Source: Enhygromyxa salina (lineage in GTDB: Bacteria > Myxococcota_A > Polyangia > Nannocystales > Nannocystaceae). From it: 64,000 bases of DNA. Position numbers and translations under genes: made by a program. The stretch covers positions 62,001-126,000 of the forward strand of contig NZ_JMCC02000089.1 in NCBI RefSeq assembly GCF_000737335.2, in the 5' to 3' direction. Below the pieces are notes generated by a model. That model had not been told where the DNA came from, ran no database searches, and saw only the letters and a list, made by a program, of their open reading frames with translations. Below, piece by piece: positions 21,271 through 28,241 of this stretch; the first letter of the stretch is position 1; each line of letters opens with the position of its first letter.

Positions 21271-21921
21271 GTGACTCCGGCACAGTTCGTCGAGCAGCTC
21301 GGGCGCGTGCGCGTGTCCGCGATCCTTCGCGCCAACGATCAACGCAAGGCCAGCGAGGCCATGTCCGCGGCGCTGCGTGGCGGGTTCGAGATCATCGAGT
21401 TCACGCTGACGATCCCCGGCGTCTACGAGCTGATCTCCGAGTTCTCGCAGCGCGAGGGTGTGATCGTTGGAGCCGGCACCGTGCTCGACGTGGACCAGGC
21501 CCGACTCGCGGTCGAGGCTGGCGCCCGCTTCTTGGTCTCACCGGTGGTCGACGAAGCGGTGATCGCTGCGGCCGGGGCGTTGGGTGTCGCGGCGATGCCC
21601 GGCACCCACACACCCACGGAGATGTTCCGCGCGCATCGGGCCGGCGCGCAGCTGTGCAAGCTGTTCCCGGCCCCTGCTGGCGGTCCAAGCTGGCTGCGCT
21701 CGGTGCTGGGACCGCTCCCGTTCTTGAAGGTCGTGCCCACCAACGGGATCGACCTCGAGAACATGGATCAGTGGTTCGCCGCGGGTGCGTGGGCGGGAGG
21801 GTTCGTGGCCAGCTTGTTTGGTCCCGACGTCGACGCAGGCAACTGGGATGCGATCGAGGCCCGAGCCCGCGCGATCGTTGCCCGCGCCCAAGACGAGGGC
21901 AACAAGCCTCAGCCCACGTGA
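21271..21921 (+). CDS. eda: 2-keto-3-deoxy-6-phosphogluconate aldolase
   Basis: KDPG aldolase splits 2-keto-3-deoxy-6-phosphogluconate into pyruvate and glyceraldehyde 3-phosphate, the last step of the Entner-Doudoroff path; family members also act on 4-hydroxy-2-oxoglutarate. The 216-residue protein is a TIM barrel of family length with IIEFTLTIPG (general-base Glu about 43), GAGTVLDVDQA, FLVSPVVD, PGTHTPTEMF, and QLCKLFPAPAG with the Schiff-base Lys about 130. The next segment, KVVPTNGIDLENM, is in place, and the phosphate site GGFVASLFGP is slightly varied. The start is GTG, backed by the -10-like TAAGAT. No edd gene is nearby. Confidence 0.92.
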   Translation: MTPAQFVEQLGRVRVSAILRANDQRKASEAMSAALRGGFEIIEFTLTIPGVYELISEFSQREGVIVGAGTVLDVDQARLAVEAGARFLVSPVVDEAVIAAAGALGVAAMPGTHTPTEMFRAHRAGAQLCKLFPAPAGGPSWLRSVLGPLPFLKVVPTNGIDLENMDQWFAAGAWAGGFVASLFGPDVDAGNWDAIEARARAIVARAQDEGNKPQPT

Positions 21922-21928
21922 TCGCAGG

Positions 21929-21934
21929 TATCAT
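21929..21934 (+). promoter_or_regulatory. -10 element for a leaderless transcript
   Basis: TATCAT is followed by six C residues and then the ATG at 21941. There is no room for a Shine-Dalgarno. Confidence 0.6.
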
Positions 21935-21940
21935 CCCCCC

Positions 21941-22507
21941 ATGCGTTTGACTTTGCTCGTGCCCGCGCTGGCGCTGCCCACGATCCTGCTCACAGGATGC
22001 CCAGGGATCGATCCTCCCGCTGGCGGCCCGCCCTGCGAGGACGACCTGACCATGTGCGAGGACGGCACCTCCAAGTTCGTCGAAGATCCAAGCTGCGAGC
22101 TGAGCGGCGATCTCGAGCTGCAGCTCGGCGAGGGCCAGGATGACTTTTCGCCGCTCGCTGCAGATCAGCCCCCGCAGACCTACAGCGGCTTTCAGGGCGG
22201 GCAACACTTGTGGCTGGGCGTGCGTGTCGTCAACGCGGACCTCGAGCGCCCGCTGCTCGAGGTCCGCGTCAGCATGAAATACTGCGAAGAGAACTGCGAC
22301 GACCCAAGCAACTGGCGGACCGACAACGTCCGCGAGCTGGTCGCCGACTCGAACACGCTGACCACCACCAGCGACGGCTGGTACGAGCTCAGCAGCGTGC
22401 TGGTCCAGGTGTTCAACTGGTCGTTCGCGGCCAACCAGCGGATCGAGATGCTGGTCACCGATCCCTGCAGCCGCCAGGGTTACTTAGTCCACGAAACGAG
22501 CCAGTAG
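21941..22507 (+). CDS. Small secreted lipoprotein
   Basis: This 188-residue product has a lipoprotein signal (LALPTILLTGC) and a mature domain with paired cysteines (PPCEDDLTMCEDG, MKYCEENCDD, DPCSRQG). Strand-rich text such as QHLWLGVRVVNADLERPLLEVRV and WYELSSVLVQVFNW suggests an immunoglobulin-like beta sandwich. No family is recognised. It follows the aldolase by 19 bases but has its own -10-like TATCAT, so it is probably transcribed separately. It ends convergently, six bases from the bacterioferritin gene. Confidence 0.75.
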   Translation: MRLTLLVPALALPTILLTGCPGIDPPAGGPPCEDDLTMCEDGTSKFVEDPSCELSGDLELQLGEGQDDFSPLAADQPPQTYSGFQGGQHLWLGVRVVNADLERPLLEVRVSMKYCEENCDDPSNWRTDNVRELVADSNTLTTTSDGWYELSSVLVQVFNWSFAANQRIEMLVTDPCSRQGYLVHETSQ

Positions 22508-22513
22508 GCTGTG

Positions 22514-22978
22514 TCAGAGCTGCTCGGCGAGGTAGGCCGTCTCGCCGAGGCGCTCGATCAGATCTAGCTGGGTCTCGAGCCAGTCGACGTGGCCCTCTTC
22601 GGAGACCAGCATCTTCTCGAGTAGCTCACGGCTGCCGTTGTCGGCGTGGTCACGGCACAGCGCGATGCCACGGTTGAACCGCTCGATCGCTTGATACTCG
22701 ACGTCCAAGTCGAGCTTGAGCTGCTCCGCCGGCGTCTCGCCGACGTTGACCTTGTTGTAGCGCTGCAGGTTGGGAATGCCCTCGAGATACAAGATGCGAT
22801 CGATGAGCTCGTCGGCGTGCTTCATCTCGTCGATCGACTCGGCGCGAACGTGGGCGGCGAGCTTGGTCAACCCCCAGTTCTGCAGCATCTTGGCGTGGAT
22901 GAAGTACTGATTGATCGCAGTCAGCTCCGCGGTCAGCACCTCATTGAGCAACTCGATGATCTCTGTTTTTCCCTTCAT
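22514..22978 (-). CDS. bfr: Bacterioferritin
   Basis: Bacterioferritin stores iron as a ferric mineral in a 24-subunit shell. The 154-residue protein aligns without gaps to E. coli Bfr over most of its length. The ferroxidase ligands are all present at Glu18, Glu51, His54, Glu94, Glu127 and His130, and the haem-ligand Met52 is conserved (ESIDEMKHADELID). A likely promoter on the minus strand reads TTGAAA, 16 bases, TAGGGT, with the -10 ending nine bases before the ATG. A Fur-like palindrome lies further upstream (23096-23110). The bfd gene precedes it on the same strand, a classic iron-storage and iron-release pair. Confidence 0.97.
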   Translation of the reverse strand: MKGKTEIIELLNEVLTAELTAINQYFIHAKMLQNWGLTKLAAHVRAESIDEMKHADELIDRILYLEGIPNLQRYNKVNVGETPAEQLKLDLDVEYQAIERFNRGIALCRDHADNGSRELLEKMLVSEEGHVDWLETQLDLIERLGETAYLAEQL

Positions 22979-23095
22979 CTCGGCGGCACCCTAGCAAGCG
23001 CAGCAGCCCTTTCAACGGGCGTGGCGAGGGGTGCTCGAGCTGACGCGGACGAACTCGAACGGCATTTTCAGTGTCGGTTGGGCGACGCGATCAAA

Positions 23096-23110
23096 TGAAA
23101 CTGGCTTTCA
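23096..23110. promoter_or_regulatory. Fur-like palindrome TGAAA-N5-TTTCA
   Basis: TGAAACTGGCTTTCA lies between bfd and bfr. It fits the outer arms of the Fur consensus described for deltaproteobacteria (TGAAAATNATTTTCA) but not its centre. The same arms occur upstream of bfd. A half-site, TGAAAATGCC on the minus strand, lies nearby at about 23071. Confidence 0.5.
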
Positions 23111-23162
23111 AGATCGGGCGTCGCCCAGGTGCCCGAGAGGTGCCCGAGCGCGGTCGCGCAGC

Positions 23163-23354
23163 TCAGGTCGAGTCGGTCGCGGCCTGGTGCGCGTGACTCT
23201 GGGTCGTCAACATCTGCCGGATCTGCCGGACACAAGATTTGCAGTCCGTGCCCGCCTGGCAGCACTCCTGGATCTGTCGGACGGTGCACGCACCCCGCCG
23301 GATTTCCTCGGTGATGCGGCGGTCGGAGACGCCTTTGCAGATGCAGACGAGCAT
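23163..23354 (-). CDS. bfd: Bacterioferritin-associated ferredoxin
   Basis: Bfd is a small [2Fe-2S] protein that reduces the haem of bacterioferritin and so releases stored iron. The 63-residue product has MLVCICKGVSDRRI at the start and QAGTDCKSCVRQI at the end, giving the CxC...CxxC ligand set of the BFD-like fold. Length matches the family (about 64). The ATG at 23354 fits this; the frame extends upstream without likeness. It lies 184 bases upstream of bfr on the same strand. The promoter has a well-formed -35/-10 and a Fur-like box just after the expected start of transcription, so repression by Fur-iron is likely. Confidence 0.93.
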   Translation of the reverse strand: MLVCICKGVSDRRITEEIRRGACTVRQIQECCQAGTDCKSCVRQIRQMLTTQSHAHQAATDST

Positions 23355-23387
23355 GGTGGTGACCCTGTGTGGCGGTGACTTCGGCAT

Positions 23388-23402
23388 TGAAAGTCGTTTT
23401 CA
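23388..23402. promoter_or_regulatory. Fur-like box overlapping the bfd leader
   Basis: On the minus strand the site reads TGAAAACGACTTTCA, matching 12 of 14 defined positions of TGAAAATNATTTTCA. It starts a few bases after the predicted transcription start (about 23407) and 34 bases before the bfd ATG. Bound Fur would block the promoter when iron is plentiful. Confidence 0.65.
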
Positions 23403-23413
23403 ACGCCAAGATT

Positions 23414-23442
23414 TTTATAGCGGTGTCGACCCGGCCGGGCAA
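23414..23442 (-). promoter_or_regulatory. bfd promoter
   Basis: On the minus strand TTGCCC (23442-23437) is followed after 17 bases by TATAAA (23419-23414). This is the best sigma-70-type promoter seen in the window. Confidence 0.65.
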
Positions 23443-23596
23443 GCGTTGAATTCCTCGTTCAACATGGGGGCCCTCGCGGGCAGAATTTGCGAGCGAGAGC
23501 GCCTCGGGGCGCGGGGACGCGTGGACCACGCCCGTCTTTTTGCCGCCGCCGAGGCCCGTCGGCGCCGGGATGATGGCCGGCGCCCCGTCTGGTCGA

Positions 23597-23602
23597 TATG
23601 GT
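23597..23602 (+). promoter_or_regulatory. -10 element for a leaderless transcript
   Basis: TATGGT ends six bases before the ATG at 23609; no ribosome-binding site is present. Confidence 0.55.
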
Positions 23603-23608
23603 CGGCCG

Positions 23609-24085
23609 ATGCCGACACGGCGCGCCTGCTTGCCCTTGCTGTGTGCTCTCGTCCTGCTCGCGGGCTTCGCCTGCGACGAGGCGACGAGCGATCCAGCGGC
23701 GACCCGCCAACCGAGCGCGCCCGCTGTGGCTGATCCCCCGCAGGCCGAACAACCCGAGCCGACGCCAGAGCCGCCAGTCGAGGTCGCCGAACCGACACCG
23801 CCGGTCGTGCCCGAAGGGGGACCCCGCTGTGATCACCGCGAGCACGCGACCAAGCCTGGGGGCGAGCCGCGGCGGGTGTGCATCGACTACACCGACCACA
23901 AAGGCGCGATCGAGCCGCGCTGCTTCGAGGGCGTCGAGCTGAGCGAGGAGCCGTGTCCACGCGAAGCGGTGATCGCCAGCTGCAAGCTGCCCGCGACCGG
24001 CGTTGCGATGGTCTACTACGAAGGCGCCGACATGGCCCGGGCCAAGCGCGACTGCGAGACGATCGACGGAACCTTCGAGGGCTGA
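23609..24085 (+). CDS. Small lipoprotein with Pro/Glu linker
   Basis: This 158-residue product has a lipoprotein signal (LLCALVLLAGFAC), a linker rich in Pro, Glu and Ala (residues 30-75), and a C-terminal domain of about 80 residues with five cysteines (PRCDHREH, RRVCIDYTD, EPRCFEG, EEPCPRE, IASCKLP) plus one more in KRDCETI. The Cys spacing suggests a small disulfide-stabilised domain outside the cytoplasm. I do not recognise the family. The start is fixed by the -10-like TATGGT. It ends two bases before the end of trpS on the other strand. Confidence 0.72.
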   Translation: MPTRRACLPLLCALVLLAGFACDEATSDPAATRQPSAPAVADPPQAEQPEPTPEPPVEVAEPTPPVVPEGGPRCDHREHATKPGGEPRRVCIDYTDHKGAIEPRCFEGVELSEEPCPREAVIASCKLPATGVAMVYYEGADMARAKRDCETIDGTFEG

Positions 24086-24087
24086 GA

Positions 24088-25161
24088 TCAGTAGGGCTTC
24101 TTGCGGTCCAGGGCGCGGCGCTCGGCGACGTCGATCAGGCCCTTCCACAGCGGCTCGAGGCCCATCGCCTCACGGACTTGCTGCAGCGTCGCGTAGGCGA
24201 CTTCGCGCGCGCGGATCGTGCCGTCGACGAGGATCTCCTCGACCAGGCCTTCATCGGCCTCGAACGCCGCCCGACGCTCGCGCAGCGGGGCGAGCAGCGC
24301 CTCGGTCTCCGTGATCAGCCGATCGTGGACGGCGGCGTCGCTGAGCTTGCCGGCCTGGTGCGCGGCGTGCATCGCCTTCGCCTGCCCGTCATCGTCGTCA
24401 CCGTTGCCGATCAGCGCGTCGATGAACCCCCGCAGCCGCGCACCGCCAAGCGTCCGCAGCTTGCTGGCGACCACGTCCGCGGTGTCACCCAAGTTGATCG
24501 TGTTGCCGGCCGACTTCGACATCTTGCTGGCCGCCGGCCCGTCGGGGCCGATCCCCGGCAGCATGGGGACCCGCGAGGCCCGCCCCTCGGGCAGCGGAAA
24601 CACCTCGGCGTACATCTCGTTGAACGACTGCGCGACCTCGCGGGCGATCTCCACGTGCGCGAGGTTGTCACCGCCAACGGGGATCAACTGCGCGCGCGCC
24701 ATCAGGATGTCGGCGGCCTGCAGCACCGGGTACCCGAGCAAGCCCAGCGACATGCGCTCGTCGTCGACGCCCGCGACCTTGGCCATCTGCGCGATGCTGG
24801 CGAGCGAGCGCAGATGCGAGGCCGGGATCAACATCTGCAACAAGATCGCCAGGTCGTAGACCGCCGGGACCCCCGACTGCAGGTAGATCGTCGACTTCTC
24901 GGGGTCGATCCCAACCGAGAGCAGGTCGAGCACGACCGCGCGAACGTTGCGGGGTAGCTCGGCGATCCGATCCCGCTCGGGCCTGGTCGTGAGCGTGTGC
25001 AGATCCGCGACGATCAAGAAGCACTCGTGGCTGTCTTGCATGGCCACGCGGCTCTGCAGCGAGCCAAGCAGGTGACCAAGGTGCAGCGGACCGGTCGGGC
25101 GGTCGCCGGTCAGCAGTCGGTCTTTTTGCGCGGCGGTGGACGGCAGGGATCGCTCGGGCAT
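24088..25161 (-). CDS. trpS: Tryptophan--tRNA ligase
   Basis: TrpS charges tRNA-Trp with tryptophan. The 357-residue class I synthetase has the HIGH-type motif TGPLHLGHLLG near residue 23, the Trp-binding text LGYPVLQAADILM, DNLAHVEIAREVAQSFN, and the KMSKS signature ASKMSKSAGNTINL. Length fits the family (330-350). The ATG at 25161 is backed by the -10-like TAAAGT seven bases upstream. The frame stays open for 1.3 kb further upstream, but that is the antisense of serA. It is divergent from serA. Confidence 0.95.
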   Translation of the reverse strand: MPERSLPSTAAQKDRLLTGDRPTGPLHLGHLLGSLQSRVAMQDSHECFLIVADLHTLTTRPERDRIAELPRNVRAVVLDLLSVGIDPEKSTIYLQSGVPAVYDLAILLQMLIPASHLRSLASIAQMAKVAGVDDERMSLGLLGYPVLQAADILMARAQLIPVGGDNLAHVEIAREVAQSFNEMYAEVFPLPEGRASRVPMLPGIGPDGPAASKMSKSAGNTINLGDTADVVASKLRTLGGARLRGFIDALIGNGDDDDGQAKAMHAAHQAGKLSDAAVHDRLITETEALLAPLRERRAAFEADEGLVEEILVDGTIRAREVAYATLQQVREAMGLEPLWKGLIDVAERRALDRKKPY

Positions 25162-25168
25162 GCCGGGG

Positions 25169-25174
25169 ACTTTA
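25169..25174 (-). promoter_or_regulatory. -10 element for leaderless trpS
   Basis: On the minus strand TAAAGT is followed by CCCCGGC and the trpS ATG, a spacing of seven bases, with no ribosome-binding site. Confidence 0.5.
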
Positions 25175-25185
25175 GACCCCCATAC

Positions 25186-25260
25186 AGACCTTCGCACTTC
25201 GCTGCTCGGGGCGCTCGCATGCGAGCGCACGTGCGGCCCCCCGGGAGGGGGATCCGGCTT
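25186..25260. repeat. Decayed family A copy with an 18-bp palindrome
   Basis: CCTTCGCACTTCGCTGCTCGG, then a C-rich/G-rich hairpin (GGCCCCCCGGGAGGGGG), follows the order of the family A copy at 62528-62615. Inside it, GCGCTCGCATGCGAGCGC at 25211-25228 is a perfect 18-bp palindrome. The element lies in the divergent trpS-serA gap (25162-25335). Confidence 0.5.
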
Positions 25261-25335
25261 GTTCTGGACCTTCGCACATGGCCCGCTGCTGGCGTCGTCT
25301 TGCCGGTTGCACCCGAAACCAGCACACTCCGCCGC

Positions 25336-26568
25336 GTGCCGCGAGCCCACGTACTGTTGAGCGAGAGCATCCACGAGTCCGCCGATCCTGCGTTCGAACG
25401 GGCGAATATCCAGGTCCACCGCAGCGCCGCGGGGCTGGCGGATCAAGAGCTGATCCAAGCGCTCTTGGCGATCCCAGGCGACGAGCCGGTGCTGCTGGGG
25501 ATCCGCAGCAAGACGCAGGTCCGCGCTTCGGTGTTCGACGCCGTCCCGCGTCTGGTCGGGGTCGGGGCGTTCTGCATTGGAACGGACCAGATCGACCTCG
25601 AGCACGCCCGGGTCGGCGGGGTCGCGGTCTTCAACGCGCCGTTCTCCAACACCCGCTCGGTCGCCGAGCTGGTGATCGCCGAGATCGTGATCTTGTCGCG
25701 GCAGATCTTCGGGCGCAGCTGGGCGGCTCACGAAGGCGAGTGGCTCAAGGACGCCAAGGGTGCCCACGAGGTTCGCGGCAAGCGGCTGGGGATCATCGGC
25801 TACGGCCACATCGGCTCGCAGCTGAGCGTGCTGGCCGAGGCCCTGGGCCTGCGCGTGAGCTACTACGACGTCATCAACAAGCTGCCGCTCGGCAACGCGA
25901 GCGCGGTCGACAACCTCGACACGCTGCTGCGCGAGTCGGACTTTGTCACCCTGCACGTACCGGACACCGAGCAGACCCGCGGGATGATCGGCGCGGCCGA
26001 GCTCGCCAAGTTCAAGCGCGGCGCCTACCTGATCAACGCCTCGCGCGGCAGCGTCGTCGACCTCGACGCGCTCGCGGCCGCGCTCGACGAGGGCCAGATC
26101 GCCGGCGCCGCGATCGACGTGTACCCGAAAGAGCCCAAGGCCGCAGGTGATCGGTTCGAGTCGCCGCTGCAGGGCAAGCGCTCGGTGATCCTCACCCCGC
26201 ACATCGGCGGTAGCACGCAAGAGGCCCAGGCCAACATCGGCGTCGAGGTCAGCGAGGCGCTCGCGGCCTACATGACGACCGGACGCACGACCAGCTGCCT
26301 GACCCTGCCCGCCCTCGATGGCGCGGAGCTGCGCGGCGGCTGCCGGCTGGTCAACATCCACAAAGACGTGCCGGGCGTGCTGTCGCGGGTGAACCATGTC
26401 GTCGCCGATGTCGGGGTCAACATCACGGGACAGCACCTGGTCACAGGTGGCGGCAATGGGTTGTTGCTGATGGACCTCGACGTGCCGCGCGAGGATCCGC
26501 GGGCCAACGCGCTGCGCGAGGGGATCGCCAAGCTGGATCAGTCGCTGCGCACCCGCCTGCTTGGGTGA
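25336..26568 (+). CDS. serA: D-3-phosphoglycerate dehydrogenase
   Basis: SerA oxidises 3-phosphoglycerate with NAD, the first step of serine synthesis. From the GTG at 25336 the product is 410 residues, the same length as E. coli SerA. It keeps FCIGTDQIDL, VFNAPFSNTRSVAELVI, the Rossmann motif LGIIGYGHIGSQ, INASRGSVVD, and TPHIGGSTQEAQ with the catalytic His. The C-terminal ACT domain (RLVNIHKDVPGVLSRVNHV...VNITGQHL) is the serine-feedback site in E. coli. Earlier in-frame starts exist (ATG at 25218), but the segment between reads like the intergenic repeat. No clear promoter hexamer was found. Confidence 0.93.
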   Translation: MPRAHVLLSESIHESADPAFERANIQVHRSAAGLADQELIQALLAIPGDEPVLLGIRSKTQVRASVFDAVPRLVGVGAFCIGTDQIDLEHARVGGVAVFNAPFSNTRSVAELVIAEIVILSRQIFGRSWAAHEGEWLKDAKGAHEVRGKRLGIIGYGHIGSQLSVLAEALGLRVSYYDVINKLPLGNASAVDNLDTLLRESDFVTLHVPDTEQTRGMIGAAELAKFKRGAYLINASRGSVVDLDALAAALDEGQIAGAAIDVYPKEPKAAGDRFESPLQGKRSVILTPHIGGSTQEAQANIGVEVSEALAAYMTTGRTTSCLTLPALDGAELRGGCRLVNIHKDVPGVLSRVNHVVADVGVNITGQHLVTGGGNGLLLMDLDVPREDPRANALREGIAKLDQSLRTRLLG

Positions 26569-26617
26569 GTTCGAGCGCCCGCGTGGTGGATGCCTGAGCG
26601 AGCTGACTAGCGCCGCT

Positions 26618-28141
26618 CTAGCGCGAGCCGAACTTCAGGGTGAGCTTGGATGGCTCGCCACCAGGGTCGTACTTGCCGGCACCCTGGGCCCACGAGTTGA
26701 GCTCGCGCTGGGTACAGTCCGCGGCCGCGCGGTCCTGCTTGCGCAGCTGGGCGTCGTCGATCGTGACGTTGGCGATCGCGCCCGCGGCGTCTTGTTCGAT
26801 CATGCAAGTGACCTGCGTGCCCGACTTTGGGGCGCTGGGAACACACGCCTCGACCCGCTCGAGCTTGGTCTTCAACTCGCGCTCGAGCTTTGGGTTGGCT
26901 GGCGTGATCGTGAGCTCGATCTTGGTCTTGGTCTTGGAGTTGGCTTGGAGAGACTTCTTGGCGGGCTCGGGGGACGGGTCTGGCTGGTCGAGCGCGCCCA
27001 GGTCGGGATCGGACCCCGGGACCGGCAGCTGCGGATCCACCGAGTCCGGTGCGGGCTTGGACGCAGGGATCGGTGCGGTCAGCTCGTCGGGAGCCACGCC
27101 CAAGCGCACGGTCTGCATCTCGACCTTGGGCTGGATCATGAAGGTGGACTCCAGCATCCGCGGTGTTGGTGGAGTCGGCGTGTCGCTGACGTCGTTGAGC
27201 CCGGCCACCACTTTCGCGGTCTCGCCCGCGAGCTCGGACGCCACGGAGGTGTCGACGCGAACCCGCGCTTGCACGGCCACCGTGGGGCACTTGAAGCGCA
27301 AGGTGTTGCCGTTCTCGACCTTGAACTCGATCTGCTGGCCCGCAGGCAGCTCGAGCGTGATGTACTCGCTGTTGATCGCGTTGCCGCTTGGATCCGTGAG
27401 CTCGATCCGGCAACTTTCGCCGCCGTCGATCGCATCGTCAGTCGTGAGCGCGCCGTTGATGAACAGCGCGGTGGTCAAGAACGCCAGGCCAAACGCGCCA
27501 ACGACCAGCAGTCGCTGGACCTGGCCGCGAGACCAGGACCGCTTGCGGCGCTTGGTTGCCGGCTGATCCGTGACGATCAGCGCCTCGAGGCTCTCGCTTG
27601 CGATGATTGGATTGACGACAGAGAGCGCGTCGCGGCTGTCGTCGTCAAAGGTGCGCAGGGTGCCAAGCGGCGCGGGGCGGATCTTGGGTTGGTCGCTGAG
27701 CCGCCGGTAGAGATCATTGCGCTGATCCGGCATCCGGTAGTGGGTGGCGCTGCGCAGCGGCATCGGCACGCACTCACCGATGTCGTCTTGGTCGAACACC
27801 AGCGGGATGAACTTGCGGTTGCGGCCCTCGGCGTCGTGGATCTCTTGCAGGCTCAGGTGTGACTCGAACTTGACGGCCCGGTTGGCCCGATGCCCGCGGG
27901 GAACCTCGCCCTCGCAGCGCTCGAGGTAGCCGCGGGTACACGCGATCAGCACGTACTCGGACTCGCGCATCTGCGTGTAGACCCAGCGCGGCCAGCCTTC
28001 CTCGGGGGACTCCTCGAACTGATCAATGTGGGCATCGATGCCCTGGGTCCGCAGCCACTGCGCGAGCTCGAGGACGCGCTTGGCGTGCAGGGGGGTGTCG
28101 TCGCTATAGCTGACGAACACGCGCGGTGGTTGATCGTCCAC
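26618..28141 (-). CDS. SEFIR-domain membrane protein with TonB/AgmX-like C-terminus
   Basis: The 507-residue protein starts with a SEFIR domain (residues 6-150): VFVSYSDDTPLHAKRVLEL, GIDAHIDQFEESPEEGWPRW and SEYVLIACTRGYLERCEG are its core motifs. SEFIR is related to TIR and mediates signalling in animals; bacterial versions are poorly known. A basic stretch, KRRKRSWSRGQ, precedes one TM span (about 210-232, LLVVGAFGLAFLTTALFIN). Outside follow a beta-rich part, a Pro/Asp linker and a C-terminal domain (VEACVPSAPKSGTQVTCMIEQ...CTQRELNSWAQ) that resembles TonB/AgmX C-terminal domains with two likely disulfides. The start is GTG. The plan looks like a signal receptor, by inference. It ends in a CTAG hairpin shared with the serA end. 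Confidence 0.82.
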   Translation of the reverse strand: MDDQPPRVFVSYSDDTPLHAKRVLELAQWLRTQGIDAHIDQFEESPEEGWPRWVYTQMRESEYVLIACTRGYLERCEGEVPRGHRANRAVKFESHLSLQEIHDAEGRNRKFIPLVFDQDDIGECVPMPLRSATHYRMPDQRNDLYRRLSDQPKIRPAPLGTLRTFDDDSRDALSVVNPIIASESLEALIVTDQPATKRRKRSWSRGQVQRLLVVGAFGLAFLTTALFINGALTTDDAIDGGESCRIELTDPSGNAINSEYITLELPAGQQIEFKVENGNTLRFKCPTVAVQARVRVDTSVASELAGETAKVVAGLNDVSDTPTPPTPRMLESTFMIQPKVEMQTVRLGVAPDELTAPIPASKPAPDSVDPQLPVPGSDPDLGALDQPDPSPEPAKKSLQANSKTKTKIELTITPANPKLERELKTKLERVEACVPSAPKSGTQVTCMIEQDAAGAIANVTIDDAQLRKQDRAAADCTQRELNSWAQGAGKYDPGGEPSKLTLKFGSR

Positions 28142-28241
28142 GGTCGTTCAACGCTACCACCACACCTCCCCTGACGGCCGCTAACAGATTGAAAAGCGTG
28201 GCGCTTTGGTCGTTGGGACAGTGGCCACCCTGCGGCCGGCA

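Noticed and set aside
25162..25335. T-box or trp-type leader in front of trpS.
   Set aside because: The -10-like element is only seven bases from the ATG, leaving no leader, and no specifier or leader peptide is visible.
25162..26436. Extension of the trpS frame upstream to 26436.
   Set aside because: The extra part is antisense to serA, and TrpS with its -10-like element begins at 25161.
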